Shown: positions 7,260-14,320 of the stretch, one piece after another
How positions within the stretch are numbered: the first letter of the stretch is position 1
Layout: each line of letters opens with the position of its first letter
Assembly: GCF_019334315.1 (NCBI RefSeq)
Contig: NZ_JAHWGL010000051.1
Location: 1-34,527 of the forward strand
Origin: Hymenobacter profundi
GTDB taxonomy: Bacteria; Bacteroidota; Bacteroidia; Cytophagales; Hymenobacteraceae
Length of the DNA stretch: 34,527 nt
Direction of reading: 5' to 3'
Notes under the pieces: model-generated
The model's database searches: none
Told to the model about the DNA's origin: nothing
What the model saw: only the letters and a program-made list of their open reading frames with translations
Program-made: the position numbers and the translations under genes

Positions 7260-7403
7260 ACGGTATTTTTTTAGCTGCTTATCGGGTGGGCACCCCATAG
7301 CAGCTAGTACTTTTTGGCAGCCAGAAAGGAGCGTGAGGCCAGGTGATGCCCCAAAGAGCCAGCCCGGAGGCTGCGCTTCGCAGCGCCCGGCCGGCCGCCG
7401 GCA

Positions 7404-7850
7404 TTAGGCCGTAATGGGGGCCGCGTTGGTGGTCACGACAAGGTCTACCTCCATGTTGCCGCGCGTGGCGCGCGAGTAGGGGCAGGTCTGGTGGGCACTG
7501 CGCACAATCTCTTCGGCTTGCTCCTGCGTGGCGTGGGGCAGGTTCACGGCCAGCTTGGCCGACAGCGTAGGCAGTTGCTGATCGTCCATAAATAGGTTCA
7601 CTTGTGCATCAACCGAGATGTTCGCTACGTTCACTTTGGCCTGCCGGGCTACGTGAATCACGGCGTTGCCGAAGCAGGCCGAATAGCCAGCGGCGAAGAG
7701 CTGCTCGGGGTTGGTGGCGCCTTCGCGGGCGCGGCCGCCCAGGGCGCGGGGCATGGTCAGTTCCAGGTTGAGCACGTTGTCATTCGATTCGATGTGGCCG
7801 TCGCGGCCGTCGATGGATTTGGCTTGGGCTGTGTGCAGGATGGTTGCCAT
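7404..7850 (-). CDS. ohr: Organic hydroperoxide resistance peroxidase, Ohr (copy 2)
   Basis: This 148-residue OsmC/Ohr protein starts at MATILHTAQAKS, which aligns with the start of copy 1; an upstream in-frame ATG would add a serine- and phenylalanine-rich tail with no counterpart. C59 (SACFGNA) and C123 (HQTCPYSRATRGN) are the peroxidatic and resolving cysteines. It reduces organic hydroperoxides in the cytosol. Unlike copy 1 it has no regulator directly upstream. Instead it has its own strong palindrome at 7945-7984, so it is probably controlled in trans by one of the two OhrR proteins. Confidence 0.93.
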   Translation of the reverse strand: MATILHTAQAKSIDGRDGHIESNDNVLNLELTMPRALGGRAREGATNPEQLFAAGYSACFGNAVIHVARQAKVNVANISVDAQVNLFMDDQQLPTLSAKLAVNLPHATQEQAEEIVRSAHQTCPYSRATRGNMEVDLVVTTNAAPITA

Positions 7851-7944
7851 AAGACTAAAAAAGAAGGGGGAAAATGAGAAAAAGCGGCTGTTGTCGCAGC
7901 CAACACAGTAGCGTTGCTGTGATGACGACACAAAGGTAATTGCA

Positions 7945-7984
7945 TTTCATAAAATTACATTGTATGAAATATAATTTTATGAAA
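7945..7984. promoter_or_regulatory. Palindromic operator upstream of ohr copy 2
   Basis: TTTCATAAAATTA (7945-7957) and TAATTTTATGAAA (7972-7984) are perfect 13-bp inverted arms separated by 14 bases that include CATTGTATG. It is a strongly AT-rich island in GC-rich DNA, about 95-135 bases before the ohr start. It shares a ~24-base core with the doxX palindrome. Confidence 0.65.
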
Positions 7985-8053
7985 AAACTTTATAAGAGTC
8001 TAGAATACAAACACTGACTTTATGCTGTCATTCCGTCGATGCGGAAAATAGGC

Positions 8054-9697
8054 TTAGGCTCCATCGTCAACAGCCTGTCGTTGTCGGACATCGTGGCTGT
8101 CTACGCGCTCGGCCCCAAAGAACGTTTCGCCGGTGTGGTACACGCCCTCAAGCATGGCCAGGTAGCCTTGCGCGGCGGCATCGGGCAGGGCCTCGGCAAA
8201 GTCGCGCCCCACCAGCTGGCGGCCGGCAAAGACCTGCTGGTACACCGGGTTGACGTACTCGAAGCGATGCGAGGGACCGCGCAGCAGCGACACGGCCGCC
8301 GGGGTTTGCTCGAAGATTTGGTAAAAGGACTCGCGCACCTGCATCTGGCGCTGGGCCGCGGCGAGCAGGTCGGCTTGCAGGGCCAGGGCCTCCTGGGTGC
8401 GCGCCTGCACCCGGGCTTCCAGCTCCTGGTTGAGCTGCTCGACCTGCTGGCGGGCTTCCACCTGGGCCGTCACGTCCACGGCAAAGTTGAGCACCTCCGT
8501 CACCTGCCCCTGCGCGTCGCGGATGGGCTCGAAGGTAGTGCGGTAGTAGCGGCGTTGGGGCTCGCCGGTGCCGGCAAAGTCGGCCCAGGCTTCGGCCTCG
8601 GCTTGATAGAAAGGCTCGCCCGTTTCGTAGACGTGGTCGAAGAGCTCGTAGAAGCCCTGGCCTTCAATATCGGGGATGACCTCGCGGATGGTGCGGCCTA
8701 GGGTGGTGCGGGCCGGAAACAGCCGCTCGTACTCGGCATTCACTAGGTCGTACACGTGCTCCGGGCCGCGCAGCAGGGCAATGTTGGCGGGCATGCGCAT
8801 GAGTACTTGGTGCAGGCGCTGGCGCTCGGCCTCCGCTTCCGCGCGGGCCGCCTGCGCCTGCTGGTTGAACTGCTCGACCTGCCGACGGGCGAGCACCTGC
8901 TCCGTCACGTCGTAGGTGAAGTCCAACAAGCCGTCGATGCGGCCCTGCGCGTCGCGCAACGGGTGGAAAAACAGGTTCAGAAACAGCTGCCGGGGCTGGC
9001 CGGTGCCCTCAAAATCCAGCCACACCTCTAGCTCCTGCTGGTAGATGGGTTCGCCGGTCTGGTACACGCGGTCCATCACCGCCAGTACGCCCTGGGTCTC
9101 GGTTTCGGGCAGCACCTCACGCAAGGAGCGGCCGGGCAGGGCCTGGGTGGGAAAGTAGCGCCGGTACGCCTCATTGATAAAGGTGTAGACGTGGGTAGGC
9201 CCGTGGTAGGTGGCCACCAGGGCGGGCAGGGCCATCAGCACCTCGTAGAACCGGGCGCGCTGCCCTTCAGCCTCGGCGCGGGCCACCTGCTCGGCGGCCT
9301 GGCTCGCGCGTAGGGCTTGCTCGACGGCGGAGTGGGGCAGGTCGGCCATGTCGGTGAAGCTGACCACCAGCAACTCCCCGCTGCGCCGGGCCACCAGCCG
9401 GAAGTAGGTATGGAGCCCGTCGCCCGCGTAGGGAAAGTCGTAGGGGGCCACTTGGTCCGTCAGATACGCCGTGCGGTGCCAATCAAAAACGCCCAGGGGC
9501 ACACTGTCGGGGAAATACTCGCAGAAGGTGCGCGGGGGCTCGGCGGGCAAGCCCAGCAGGCGCTGACCGGCCGGGTTGAGGCGCACGAAGCGCAAATCGA
9601 CTACCTCCCCGCTTGCGTCGAAGAGGGGGGCGTAGAGCACCGCCCCGGTGGGCACCAGGTCGAAAAAAGCCTCTAAGGGATTGTCAGAAAACGCCAC
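8054..9697 (-). CDS. Multi-PAS sensor protein, truncated before its output domain
   Basis: The 547 residues contain three complete PAS units of the TGEPxYQ type (roughly residues 10-130, 150-270 and 295-420), joined by Ala/Glu/Gln-rich coiled coils, and a fourth starting near 470. PAS 2 and 3 share HVYTFINEAYRRYFP/HVYDLVNAEYERLFP, PGRSLREVLPE/LGRTIREVIPD and the closing DFTYDVTEQV/NFAVDVTAQV. The fourth stops after YHTGETFFGAER with an unrelated tail and a TAA. No histidine kinase core follows in any frame, although relatives of this build are hybrid PAS histidine kinases. The gene therefore looks cut off at the 3' end. It could still bind small ligands but should not phosphorylate. Confidence 0.85.
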   Translation of the reverse strand: MAFSDNPLEAFFDLVPTGAVLYAPLFDASGEVVDLRFVRLNPAGQRLLGLPAEPPRTFCEYFPDSVPLGVFDWHRTAYLTDQVAPYDFPYAGDGLHTYFRLVARRSGELLVVSFTDMADLPHSAVEQALRASQAAEQVARAEAEGQRARFYEVLMALPALVATYHGPTHVYTFINEAYRRYFPTQALPGRSLREVLPETETQGVLAVMDRVYQTGEPIYQQELEVWLDFEGTGQPRQLFLNLFFHPLRDAQGRIDGLLDFTYDVTEQVLARRQVEQFNQQAQAARAEAEAERQRLHQVLMRMPANIALLRGPEHVYDLVNAEYERLFPARTTLGRTIREVIPDIEGQGFYELFDHVYETGEPFYQAEAEAWADFAGTGEPQRRYYRTTFEPIRDAQGQVTEVLNFAVDVTAQVEARQQVEQLNQELEARVQARTQEALALQADLLAAAQRQMQVRESFYQIFEQTPAAVSLLRGPSHRFEYVNPVYQQVFAGRQLVGRDFAEALPDAAAQGYLAMLEGVYHTGETFFGAERVDSHDVRQRQAVDDGA

Positions 9698-10424
9698 AGG
9701 CAGCGAGGGGATAGAACAGCGGCGACCACTGACTTACCCAGCAGAACCGCCGATATAGAATTCGGTGAAGCAATGCCTCGAGCGAAGGTAACGAAAAGAC
9801 GAACCACGGCCCTGGATAAGACGCGGCAAAAGAGGGTGCCTGCTCATCCAACCTGATCGGGACCTAGGCGACGACACGGACGTAACGAGTGGAACAACCC
9901 GTTGGATGCTCGCCGCATCTGGTGGGCCACTTGGCGGGCTCTATTCAGGCCTACGACGGCTGGCGTGAGATTGGGCAATGGATGAACACCCGCTCTCTAC
10001 CTATCCTTGCTGGCCGATGCCGGAGTCGTCGTTATCGCGTGGGTCACTGCCAAAGAATGGCGCACGAATCCAGTGATTGAGCGTATGGTGCAAGAATCCA
10101 CTCGCCCGGTGGGGGGGCTCTTTGACGAGGGCTTGCAGGCCTATGCCGGGCTGGTCTGCTCTCCTACTCCGGCTATACAGGTGCCGCCAACATATTTTTA
10201 CCCAGGTCTACCAGAAGCACGGCTTCACGCCGCCAAGCAGGCGAGTGCTTGGCGCACAGTGGCGTCTCGACTATCGTATGTTGGGCCCGGCTGCCCAAGG
10301 GCTACTAGGTAAGCAGCCACAGCTTTATGCCCGCTGAGTGGGCACGGGGTCCCTACGGTGCTCCGGCTACCCCGCCGGCAACCGTGCCGAGCGCTGCGGA
10401 CCGGGCCGGCGAATCGCCCGCTCA
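9698..10424. other. 727-bp stretch without a convincing gene
   Basis: Several short plus-strand frames exist (for example 9889-10080, and a TTG-started frame at 10007-10312 beginning LLADAGVVVIAWVTAKEWRT), but they overlap one another and resemble no family I recognise. GC content stays high, so long frames are expected by chance. It may be decayed coding sequence left by the rearrangement that also clipped the PAS gene. Confidence 0.4.
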
Positions 10425-11090
10425 CTAGCGGCCCACTCGCGCCTGGCGAAAGGTCTGCTGGGCCGACAACGCTCGCTGAAACAAGGCGTACGTATAGGGC
10501 TGCGGCGGCGCGAACAAGCGGGCGTAGTCGTGTTGCTGGTGCTGGTGCAAGCGGTACTCCGACCCGAGCCAGGCCGCTAAGCGCGGGGCATCATAGCCCT
10601 GGAGCGGGTGTGACGGGACCTGCTCCGCCGCGGCAGGAGCCCGCGCGGCCAGCAGAGCCCAGCCCCCGGGCTCGAGCATATGGTCCAACAGTTGCCGATA
10701 TGCGGTTTGCTGGCTCAGGTGCGTGCACTCCTGCAGCAATCCTTGATCGTGCCAGAGCAGGATCGGGTCCAGCCCGGCAATCCGCTTGGGATCGGTCACG
10801 TCATCTTCCACCCACAGAATACTGGCGGCCTTCTCCACGCCTAGCAGCCGACGGTGCTGCGCCAAAGCGGTGGCACTCACGTCCGTGGCAATCAGATTGC
10901 GGTAGCCCTGGGCCAGTAACTCGCTTAGGAAGGCCGACACGCCGCAGCCCACATCCAGGATGGGGGCGTCGTGGGCCAGTCCGGCTTCAGCCAGCAAAGC
11001 GACGGAAATTGGGGCCGGTATTAAGGCGGTAGGCGGGGCTTGCTGGTGGTAGGTGTGCTGCCAGTGGGCAGCGAGCGAACGAACAGACAT
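10425..11090 (-). CDS. Class I SAM-dependent methyltransferase
   Basis: This 221-residue protein has the class I fold: N-terminal HWQHTYHQQ leading into the domain, SAM-binding motif I ILDVGCGVSAFLSELL (about residues 44-59), the acidic end of beta-2 in ATDVSATALAQH, VEDDVTD at motif III, and the LLDHMLEPGGWALLAAR post-motif strand. This is the general build of small-molecule methyltransferases related to thiopurine or UbiE-type enzymes. The acceptor is unknown. The gene stands alone, with low-information sequence on both sides. Confidence 0.85.
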   Translation of the reverse strand: MSVRSLAAHWQHTYHQQAPPTALIPAPISVALLAEAGLAHDAPILDVGCGVSAFLSELLAQGYRNLIATDVSATALAQHRRLLGVEKAASILWVEDDVTDPKRIAGLDPILLWHDQGLLQECTHLSQQTAYRQLLDHMLEPGGWALLAARAPAAAEQVPSHPLQGYDAPRLAAWLGSEYRLHQHQQHDYARLFAPPQPYTYALFQRALSAQQTFRQARVGR

Positions 11091-11493
11091 GGGCTAGGAG
11101 AAGAAAGCACGGGGTAGACGCAGCCGTGGGGGATATGACCTACAACCCGCTCAAGTGGCTCCCACGCTCTACGCGGCCGTAGCGGTGGAGTTGCCGTTCC
11201 CGCGCCACGGCATTTCCCCGACCGGCGTATCCCGATCAGCTCGCTACGCAGGCCGCATACCCGCCTTTACACCCGGTGGCCGGCAACTTGCTGCCGGTAA
11301 ATAGTAGCCAAGTAACCATCACCGGGAGTTGGTCGCGTTGTTGGAGCAGAGTAGGGGAACCCGCAAGTGGTTGGGCACTGCAGCATAGGCGAATCTCTAT
11401 ATTATCTCCGTATTTTCTATTAGGTAGTCGCGTGGATGAGGTAATCGGGTAAATCTGAACAGAACGTTTTCTAGTCACTTTCATCACCCAGCC
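11091..11493. other. Intergenic stretch before a terminator
   Basis: No credible gene is seen. One minus-strand frame (11236-11511) is open but has an unlikely composition and no recognisable start context. The plus strand ends in the hairpin at 11494-11529, so a short transcript from this stretch is possible. Confidence 0.35.
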
Positions 11494-11533
11494 AAACGGC
11501 CCCGAAAACACTGTTTTTCAGGGCCGTTTTTCG
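11494..11533 (+). terminator. Rho-independent terminator
   Basis: AAACGGCCC (11494-11502) pairs with GGGCCGTTT (11521-11529); the loop itself can pair GAAAA with TTTTC. A T-run follows directly on the plus strand (CCGTTTTTCG). No recognised plus-strand gene lies upstream, so it may end a small RNA, serve the methyltransferase promoter region, or be bidirectional. Confidence 0.65.
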
Positions 11534-11610
11534 TACCGTTTTTTGGACACAGGTTTCACGTGCTCTTTGAGCTACTTTACAGCAACGGAACTTTCAGACA
11601 TAAGAATACA

Positions 11611-11916
11611 ATGGTTTATTCATGGCTAGCGCCTTGGGCTGCCTTACCGGAAGGTTCGGCAAAGACTTTTCACCAGCAACTCCAGCAAGAACTAACGCCT
11701 CTGCATCCGCTGTATGGGATTCCGGCCTTACCAATCGGTAAAAACGGTGGTACAGATGATGTGCTCTACCAATTACCTGACCAGCGTTTTGCCGTCGTTC
11801 ACTTAGTCTGGACTCGCCGAGGCGACAGTGAATATCCACAAACTAATTTCTTCGACAATTGGACGGCCTTTGTCACGCAACGGATGGAGCTAGATAATGT
11901 GGGGTATGAATCGTAA
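11611..11916 (+). CDS. Conserved hypothetical protein with HPL / DDVLYQL motifs
   Basis: I prefer the ATG at 11611 (MVYSWLAPWAALPEG), giving 101 residues; an earlier ATG at 11560 would add a non-conserved leader. The protein is small, soluble and acidic-aromatic, with LQQELTPLHPLYGIPALPIG, then GGTDDVLYQLPDQRFAVVHLVWT, and an F/W-rich tail ending NWTAFVTQRMELDN. This pattern occurs in a widespread family of ~100-residue proteins without known function. A short non-autonomous element follows 80 bases downstream. Confidence 0.75.
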   Translation: MVYSWLAPWAALPEGSAKTFHQQLQQELTPLHPLYGIPALPIGKNGGTDDVLYQLPDQRFAVVHLVWTRRGDSEYPQTNFFDNWTAFVTQRMELDNVGYES

Positions 11917-11996
11917 TACTTTGGTACAGTGCCTTCAATCACATTTTTGAAATTAATGCAACGTCATCTCGGAAAGTCCTGCTTAACGTAATCGGA

Positions 11997-12126
11997 GTGG
12001 CTGTTACAAAAGTCGATGCTTGCGTCGCTTGGCTTCAGGAGAAGGCTGCTTTGAGCTATTTCACAGCCAGAAAATAGTTACAAGGTGAAGGCCTTTTACC
12101 ACTTGCCAGACTTTTGCAACAGTCAC
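11997..12126. mobile_element. 130-bp MITE of the IS1182-like family, with CGGA target duplication
   Basis: The left terminus GTGGCTGTTACAAAAGTC and right terminus GACTTTTGCAACAGTCAC are inverted repeats matching in 16 of 18 positions. They correspond to the GTGGCTGTTGCA terminus of the complete IS at 20432. CGGA lies immediately outside both ends (11993-11996 and 12127-12130), a perfect 4-bp target duplication. The 94-bp interior has no frame of note. The element sits between two convergent genes. Confidence 0.85.
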
Positions 12127-12149
12127 CGGACTTCTCGGACAGTTGTATC

Positions 12150-12704
12150 TCATCCGTAAGAGAAGTAAACAGTCGTGCTACCATGCTCTTTGGCATAGTC
12201 GAGAAAGCATTTGAAATTACGCAAGTCTTGTCCAAGGTTATTGTCAATGTAGCCGTCGCCGGTATTGTGTACAAAGTCTCTAAAATAGGCATGACGTGCC
12301 CATTGAGATGACAACAGATCGGCTAGGTCAGGCAGGAGAGAAAGCTGATGAATAAGCGCCTGCACGGTCACTCGAACGGTTTCCAAATTCCCTTCCAAAT
12401 TCTGCCTACGCGTTTCCATTTCGTGTAGAATTGCGTAACGCTCTTCCTCATTAGCCGCTATGGCTAACCGACACCCTAGCTCTGTTTCCTCAGGGTAGGT
12501 TTCCATGGCATATAGCGGAGAAATATCCACTTGAGTCAGACGTCCGATTTGCTCTAATTCAGGTTCTTCGTGGGCTTCTACCGTGTGTTGGCGAAGCATG
12601 AAGTTGCAGAACGCTCGGCTCAGACTGTGGTCGTAGAAGTAATCATAGTCCTCCTGATAAAGGTCTTCTTGGTTAGTTGTCAATAAGCCAACATCTAATC
12701 CCAT
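12150..12704 (-). CDS. Hypothetical protein, MGLDV-start family
   Basis: I choose the ATG at 12704, giving 184 residues starting MGLDVGLLTTN; such MGLD-type starts are typical of small cytosolic proteins of unknown role in Bacteroidota. The longer upstream frame adds an unlikely leader. The chain is acidic and helical, with many E/D/Y in the first 40 residues (DLYQEDYDYFYDHSLSR). A likely coiled coil EEERYAILHEMETRRQNLE lies in the middle, and the end is aromatic (STTVYFSYG). GC is lower than in flanking genes. The IS110 transposase gene ends 132 bases upstream of its start. Confidence 0.65.
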   Translation of the reverse strand: MGLDVGLLTTNQEDLYQEDYDYFYDHSLSRAFCNFMLRQHTVEAHEEPELEQIGRLTQVDISPLYAMETYPEETELGCRLAIAANEEERYAILHEMETRRQNLEGNLETVRVTVQALIHQLSLLPDLADLLSSQWARHAYFRDFVHNTGDGYIDNNLGQDLRNFKCFLDYAKEHGSTTVYFSYG

Positions 12705-12813
12705 TGTGCGCTTATTACTCGTTAAAAATAGGCGAGGTATTGGATTAGTAAAAATAGAACTTTCGCTAACCAATTCTATCAATCACTATGTCTGGCTTTC
12801 ACGGAAAAGTTGC

Positions 12814-12832
12814 TTAACACGAACTGTGTTAA
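12814..12832 (-). terminator. Hairpin just after the IS110 transposase stop
   Basis: TTAACAC (12814-12820) and GTGTTAA (12826-12832) form a 7-bp stem with loop GAACT, four bases beyond the transposase stop codon. It may terminate the transposase message or be part of the IS110 end structure. Confidence 0.4.
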
Positions 12833-12835
12833 AAG

Positions 12836-13834
12836 TCAAGGGTTGAGGGCGAGTTTTGACGAAAAATCAGCTTGATAGGGCACGCCGGATTTGACGATGG
12901 CGAATGCCTGCTTGAGCAGCTTGTTGCAGACGGCAATCAGGGCCAGCTGCTTGTTCTTGCCTTTCGCCACGAGCCGGTCAAAGAGCGCTTGGCAGGCGCT
13001 GTTCTTTTTCTTGGCCGAGAAGCTACACATAAAGAGTTTACCGCGGATTAAGCCCCCACCCATCTTGGTGATGCGCACTTTGCCCCGGATGCTGGTGCCC
13101 GAGGAGTGCTCACGAGGCGACAAACCGGCCATGGCAATCAACTGGCGGTAGTTATCCAAGCGACGGAAGCCACCGGCAAATAAGAGCAGCATACCGGCCG
13201 TCTTACGGCCGATACCCGGAATCGAGCACAACAGGGTCATCTCGGCGGCAAAGCGTTGTTCGAGTAACGTCAGCAATTCCGTTTCTACGGCCTGTAACTG
13301 CCCCGTAAGCACTTTCAAGGTGTGTTGCAGTCGTTTCAGCGCCAGCTTGCTAATAACGGGCTGCTGTTCGAGAGCCTCTAGTGAGTTGCTAACCATGATT
13401 TTCTGCTTGAGTAGTTGTTCACTGACTTGTTCTAACTGCCGGCACTCCACCAAAACGGTTTCCTCCAGCTGCCAGATGCTGAGTGTTTGTTGTTGCCCGT
13501 AACGCAGCAACCACTGCGCATCCTTGCGGTCACTCTTGCCTTTGCTCAGATGCATCTGAATGAAGCGTTTGATGACGAGCGGGTTGAGCACGGCCACCTG
13601 TCCCCCGTGTTCGTACAGGTAATAGGCTAGGGCCAGGTAGTAGCTGCCGGTGACTTCCAAGACGAACCGACAATGTGCGCCACAAGTCTTGACCAGTTGT
13701 TGAAAGCCGGCTTTGCTGTTGCTGACTTCCAGGTGCTGGACTTGCTCCTGCTGCAGGTAGCACACAGCCAGCGTGGCTTTGCTCACATCGATACCAACGA
13801 CTGGGTGGGGCAGTGGGGAATGCATACCAGGCAA
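12836..13834 (-). CDS. IS110 family transposase (DEDD recombinase)
   Basis: This 332-residue protein has the IS110 layout: N-terminal RuvC-like domain with GIDVSKATLAVC (first acidic residue D16), EVTGSYY near residue 60, and SKGKSDRKDAQWLLRYG carrying the later acidic residues. A coiled-coil linker and the C-terminal Transposase_20 domain follow (SIPGIGRKTAG, IAMAGLSPREHSSGTS). IS110 enzymes recombine DNA through a DEDD site and a C-terminal serine, guided in characterised members by a bridge RNA from the element's non-coding end. The frame is intact. I could not fix the element ends, because IS110 members usually lack terminal inverted repeats and target duplications. Confidence 0.9.
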   Translation of the reverse strand: MPGMHSPLPHPVVGIDVSKATLAVCYLQQEQVQHLEVSNSKAGFQQLVKTCGAHCRFVLEVTGSYYLALAYYLYEHGGQVAVLNPLVIKRFIQMHLSKGKSDRKDAQWLLRYGQQQTLSIWQLEETVLVECRQLEQVSEQLLKQKIMVSNSLEALEQQPVISKLALKRLQHTLKVLTGQLQAVETELLTLLEQRFAAEMTLLCSIPGIGRKTAGMLLLFAGGFRRLDNYRQLIAMAGLSPREHSSGTSIRGKVRITKMGGGLIRGKLFMCSFSAKKKNSACQALFDRLVAKGKNKQLALIAVCNKLLKQAFAIVKSGVPYQADFSSKLALNP

Positions 13835-14320
13835 GATTAGCAGTGAAAAGAAACCGAAAAGGACTTCTAGGGAGTTTTTTATTATCCTAACACAGGCTCT
13901 GCGGCCTCACGGAACTGTCCAAAATGGCCCTAGAAAAAGGAGGGGATTGTCATGTTAAACGAGCTCATCGGCTCCATAAAATCCGAATCTTACTCCTCCC
14001 TTTTCCTTCTCAATAGTCGGTTTTACGACTGGTAGGCGAACATAGGATAACATTGCTCCTCAGACTGATCTCGGAAAAGTGGTGGCTTTAGCCAACTGGC
14101 TGAAGCGCGTTTGATGTAGCACGTTTCAAGTATAAGAGATACCCGCCTAGCGCTTGCTTTACAAGCGAAAAATAGGGCACCTTGAAAAGCTGCGCAGAAG
14201 ACACTATCTAGTGACGCGCTGAGCGACTATCCTTGCCCCGGTAGCTGGCGCGCCTGCGCATTGCTTCCGAGCTCATGGTCGCTTTCTTTCCGTACTCCTT
14301 TCCCCTATCGCCCTGTGAAA
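13835..14320. other. Non-coding stretch between IS110 transposase and M60 peptidase gene
   Basis: The part next to the transposase (13835 to about 13960) would be the element's non-coding 5' end and the place for a bridge RNA in IS110-group elements. AGGC-CGCAGA-GCCT can fold on the minus strand around 13895-13908. Further on, at 14071-14089, is TCGGAAAAGTGGTGGCTTT, a motif that recurs near 23250. No gene is seen. Confidence 0.4.

Noticed and set aside
8039..8701. 220-residue plus-strand frame
   Set aside because: It lies antisense to the PAS gene, has the repeated LGRG/VDVVEEL style of a shadow frame in GC-rich DNA, and shows no domain.
10007..10312. 101-residue plus-strand frame starting with TTG
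   Set aside because: I looked for transposase or hydrolase motifs and found none; overlapping frames of similar quality exist. Kept only as a note on the non-coding stretch.
11236..11511. 91-residue minus-strand frame
   Set aside because: It runs through the loop of the terminator at 11494-11529 and has no family resemblance.
13835..14260. tRNA or other structured RNA gene beside the IS110 element
   Set aside because: I found no T-loop (GTTCGA) pattern or cloverleaf arms; only the bridge-RNA possibility remains.
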